A program made the translations under genes and the position numbers. Below are positions 61,493 through 64,000 of a stretch of 64,000 nucleotides of DNA, piece by piece. The stretch spans positions 7,626,001 through 7,690,000 of the forward strand of contig NC_046675.1 in the NCBI RefSeq assembly GCF_003369915.1, in the 5' to 3' direction. The notes beneath the pieces are model-generated. The model ran no database searches and was not told the DNA's origin. It saw only the letters and a program-made list of their open reading frames with translations. Position 1 is the first letter of the stretch, and every line of letters starts with the position of its first letter. This DNA comes from Drosophila miranda (taxonomy: Eukaryota; Arthropoda; Insecta; Diptera; Drosophilidae).

Positions 61493-64000
61493 TTAAATGA
61501 TGCGGTTGACCAGCGGCATCTTGCGGCGATTGTATGTGGTCGGCTGTGGCTGCGCCTGTGTCTGCACCAGCTGCTGCACCTTCACCTTCTGGCCATACTG
61601 CTGCTCCAGCTCGCCGGCGGGACCGATGGCATAGTTGATGTCCAGACGCGCACGCTTCGCCTGCTGCTGCTGCTGGTGGTGGTAGCCGTTGTGGTTCGCA
61701 TTCAGATCGGCCGGATTCAGCTCGATGATGTGTGTGCCTTGGCCACTGGCTATGGCGCGGCGCACTGCCTCCTTATCGTCCTCGATGTCGATGGCATCGT
61801 ACAGTTGTTCGTCGACCTGGAAGATTGGGAATGAAAGCGTTAGCAAAGGGCTGTTCAGAGTGGGGATAACAAGGCTAGATACCTTCTCGTATAGCAACGA
61901 AGACTTCTCGACCAGGTGCCTTTCCAAACTCACCTCAATGTCAAAGTCGTTGCTCTTCTGGCCGAGCAGGACGTGGTCAAGGGGCAGGTGATGGCTCGAC
62001 TGGCTGGCAGCGGAGTGGCTGGCGAGTAGCTCTTCCTCGGCCTCGAATTCGCCCAGCATATCGTCGTCCTCATCCTCGTCCACGACATCTTCGTCCTCCT
62101 CAACGAGCATCGCATCCACAAGGGTGTCATCGAAGTCCTGCTCCTCCAGATCGGAGGACTCTTCGATCTCCGACGTCGAATCGAGCTCCACATCGGAGTC
62201 GGCCGATCCGTGCTTCATCTCGCCGCGCTCCAACGACTCCAGGTGCTCCGGATAGACCATGGCGCAGCGTATGGCCTGTGGATCCTTGCGCGACCACTTC
62301 TGCACCTCCTCGTCCATCTTGGTGATGCGCTCCGGGTTCATGGCCCAGCGGCAGCCCTTGCGCTGATTGCCATTCGTGGCCGGGCGCTCGATCTTCTCGA
62401 AGCACTTGTTCAGCGACAGATTGTGCCGCACGCTGTTCTTCCAGCCACTTGGCGCATTCTCGAAGTACTGAAAGTGCTGGCACAGGAAACTGTAGATCTC
62501 CGAGACGGGCAGCGAGCCGGCCCGCGAGTTCTTCAGGGCCAGCGCGATGAGGCAGGAGTATGAGTAGGCCGGCTTGGGGAAGGCGCTGCCCACGACAGGC
62601 AGCTTGACCTTCTGCTGCCGCGGCTTGACGAGACCAGCACTGCCGCTGCTGTTGTTGGCGATGTTGACCAGGTTGCTGCCATTGCTGAGCGGCGAGGAGG
62701 AGGCCAGCGACGAGCCGGACGATGGCGAGCCCATGCTCTGCATCTGGTGGTGCGGCGAATGGGCCGCCGAGGCGATGCTCTTTGGTGTGGTGCTCCCCTG
62801 CTGCAGCAGGCCGCGCTTGGAGGCCTCCTCCCGCTTCAGGACCATGCCGTTGCCCGAACTCGGGGACGAACCGTTGGGGGACTTGGCCGACGACTGGTGC
62901 TTCAGCTTCTGGTAGGCGGCGCTGTTGGCGAAGGTTAGGCCCCCGATGCCGGGCGCCAGCTTGATAGTGTTGGTGGAGACGCCTCCGGCGGTGAGCTGGT
63001 TGGAGGAGGTCTTTGAGGTCTTGTTGCCGCCCTCCTCAGACGGACTGGACTGCGACTGGGCCAGATCCTTGCGCACTGCATCCACTGCCGAGGAGTTTCG
63101 GCGCTGCAGCACCGAGTTGGTGGCCATGGTGGCCGGTGCCGTGCTCCCGGTGCCGGTTACCACCGAAATCTGTTTGGGTATGTGTGCGCTCACTTGCTCC
63201 CGGCGCAGCGATCCTGCGCTGACCTTCATCTGGGCCGGCGAGAAGGTCAGATGTGTCTTGTGCCTTTCCAAACTCACCTCAATGTCAAAGTCGCTGCTCT
63301 TCTGGCGGAGCAGGACGTGGTTAAGGGGCAGGTGATGGCTCGACTGGCTGGCAGCGGAGTGGCTGGCGAGTAGCTCTTCCTCGGCCTTGAATTCGCCCAG
63401 CATATCGTCGTCCTCATCCTCGTCCACGACATCTTCGTCCTCCTCAACGAGCATCGCATCCACGAGGGTGTCGTCGAAGTCCTGCTCCTCCAGATCGGAG
63501 GACTCTTCGATCTCCGACGTCGAATCGAGCTCCACATCGGAGTCAGCCGATCCGTGCTTCATCTCGCCGCGCTCCAACGACTCCAGGTGCTCCGGATAGA
63601 CCATGGCGCAGCGTATGGCCTGTGGATCCTTGCGCGACCACTTCTGCACCTCCTCGTCCATCTTGGTGATGCGCTCCGGGTTCATGGCCCAGCGGCAGCC
63701 CTTGCGCTGATTGCCATTCGTGGCCGGGCGCTCGATCTTCTCGAAGCACTTGTTCAGCGACAGATTGTGCCGCACGCTGTTCTTCCAGCCACTTGGCGCA
63801 TTCTCGAAGTACTGAAAGTGCTGGCACAGGAAACTGTAGATCTCCGAGACGGGCAGCGAGCCGGCCCGCGAGTTCTTCAGGGCCAGCGCGATGAGGCAGG
63901 AGTATGAGTAGGCCGGCTTGGGGAAGGCGCTGCCCACGACAGGCAGCTTGACCTTCTGCTGCCGCGGCTTGACGAGACCAGCACTGCCGCTGCTGTTGTT
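61493..64000 (-). CDS. jumu: jumeau copy 2 with internally duplicated forkhead block (5' end outside window)
   Basis: The frame is open on the minus strand from the window edge to a TAA at 61493-61495. Reading 5' to 3' it encodes a forkhead domain ([10 protein letters not shown] onward, recognition helix [10 protein letters not shown]), an acidic Asp/Glu region ending DFDIE, then [16 protein letters not shown]. It then repeats the Ser/Thr-rich N-terminal region, a second forkhead domain and the acidic region, and ends with the C-terminal block [14 protein letters not shown] to NRII. The duplicated unit is 1344 bp (donors at 63277 and 61933). The terminal acceptor is at 61817-61818, with the last exon 61816..61493. 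If the first donor is used, 61817-63277 is removed and a single-forkhead protein results; if not, a two-forkhead protein is possible. jumu is a nuclear forkhead factor. Confidence 0.85.
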   Translation of the reverse strand, partial: NNSSGSAGLVKPRQQKVKLPVVGSAFPKPAYSYSCLIALALKNSRAGSLPVSEIYSFLCQHFQYFENAPSGWKNSVRHNLSLNKCFEKIERPATNGNQRKGCRWAMNPERITKMDEEVQKWSRKDPQAIRCAMVYPEHLESLERGEMKHGSADSDVELDSTSEIEESSDLEEQDFDDTLVDAMLVEEDEDVVDEDEDDDMLGEFKAEEELLASHSAASQSSHHLPLNHVLLRQKSSDFDIEVSLERHKTHLTFSPAQMKVSAGSLRREQVSAHIPKQISVVTGTGSTAPATMATNSVLQRRNSSAVDAVRKDLAQSQSSPSEEGGNKTSKTSSNQLTAGGVSTNTIKLAPGIGGLTFANSAAYQKLKHQSSAKSPNGSSPSSGNGMVLKREEASKRGLLQQGSTTPKSIASAAHSPHHQMQSMGSPSSGSSLASSSPLSNGSNLVNIANNSSGSAGLVKPRQQKVKLPVVGSAFPKPAYSYSCLIALALKNSRAGSLPVSEIYSFLCQHFQYFENAPSGWKNSVRHNLSLNKCFEKIERPATNGNQRKGCRWAMNPERITKMDEEVQKWSRKDPQAIRCAMVYPEHLESLERGEMKHGSADSDVELDSTSEIEESSDLEEQDFDDTLVDAMLVEEDEDVVDEDEDDDMLGEFEAEEELLASHSAASQSSHHLPLDHVLLGQKSNDFDIEVSLERHLVEKSSLLYEKVSSLVIPTLNSPLLTLSFPIFQVDEQLYDAIDIEDDKEAVRRAIASGQGTHIIELNPADLNANHNGYHHQQQQQAKRARLDINYAIGPAGELEQQYGQKVKVQQLVQTQAQPQPTTYNRRKMPLVNRII
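61817..63277 (-). other. jumu: Possible enlarged intron of jumu copy 2
   Basis: Runs from a GTGAGT donor at 63277 to the CAG acceptor at 61817 and contains the whole extra forkhead block. In copy 1 the same donor and acceptor enclose only 117 nt. This is a prediction, not an observed intron. Confidence 0.45.

Noticed and set aside
41130-64000. Possibility that all the duplications are assembly artefacts
   Set aside because: The copies differ by many substitutions, small indels, a private LTR with a target duplication and a private DINE-1-like element. These are not expected from mis-joined identical reads. Local errors, such as the 4-nt insertion near 53073, remain possible.

Overview
The window is arthropod nuclear DNA, almost certainly Drosophila. 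It has short spliced introns, dispersed DINE-1/INE-1-type repeats, and a run of recognisable fly genes: two methuselah-like GPCRs, clockwork orange (cwo), tomboy20, Rfx and jumeau (jumu). The repeat style suggests an obscura-group species and the gene set suggests Muller element E, but both are inferences made without a search.

Layout. 3-1816 (+): 3' part of an unrecognised 563+ aa protein. 2367-6762 (-): two tandem mthl receptor genes with matching seven-exon structures (521 and 515 aa). 8271-17390 (-): cwo, four coding exons, 706 aa, with a 6.3 kb first intron; this intron and the ~7.5 kb upstream hold 13 perfect CACGTG E-boxes. 24986-25555 (-): tomboy20, single exon. 25556-31869: no gene seen, one relic repeat. 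31870-41871 (+): Rfx, ten coding exons, 898 aa, with a probable alternative first coding exon at 37411-37912 inside its 6.6 kb intron. 43880-44213 (-): a small two-exon gene encoding a 91 aa protein with two CxxC pairs.

From 41130 to the end the window is a nested segmental duplication. A ~3.6 kb unit (Rfx 3' end plus the small gene) occurs three times. A larger unit (small gene, Rfx 3' fragment, small gene, jumu) has also been copied. Present order: Rfx (complete), small gene A, Rfx fragment B, small gene B, jumu copy 1 (5'-truncated and decaying), small gene C, Rfx fragment C, small gene D, jumu copy 2 (runs off the window). Two recurrent or unique junctions (44760/44761 = 55956/55957, and ~55062-55069) let the order of events be deduced. 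A solo LTR (46386-46873) and a DINE-1-like element (49415-50520) sit in only one copy each and so arrived after duplication or were lost from the other copy.

The most striking locus is jumu copy 2. A 1344 bp in-frame internal duplication gives an open frame with two complete forkhead domains. Because the duplication begins and ends around a splice donor, the whole extra block could also be removed as one enlarged intron, restoring a normal protein. jumu copy 1, by contrast, has a 4-nt frameshift and a Ser-to-Trp change in the forkhead recognition helix.

Functionally, cwo is a circadian repressor, Rfx a ciliogenic transcription factor, jumu a forkhead factor, tomboy20 a mitochondrial import receptor and the mthl genes are secretin-like GPCRs. 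They are neighbours, not a pathway.
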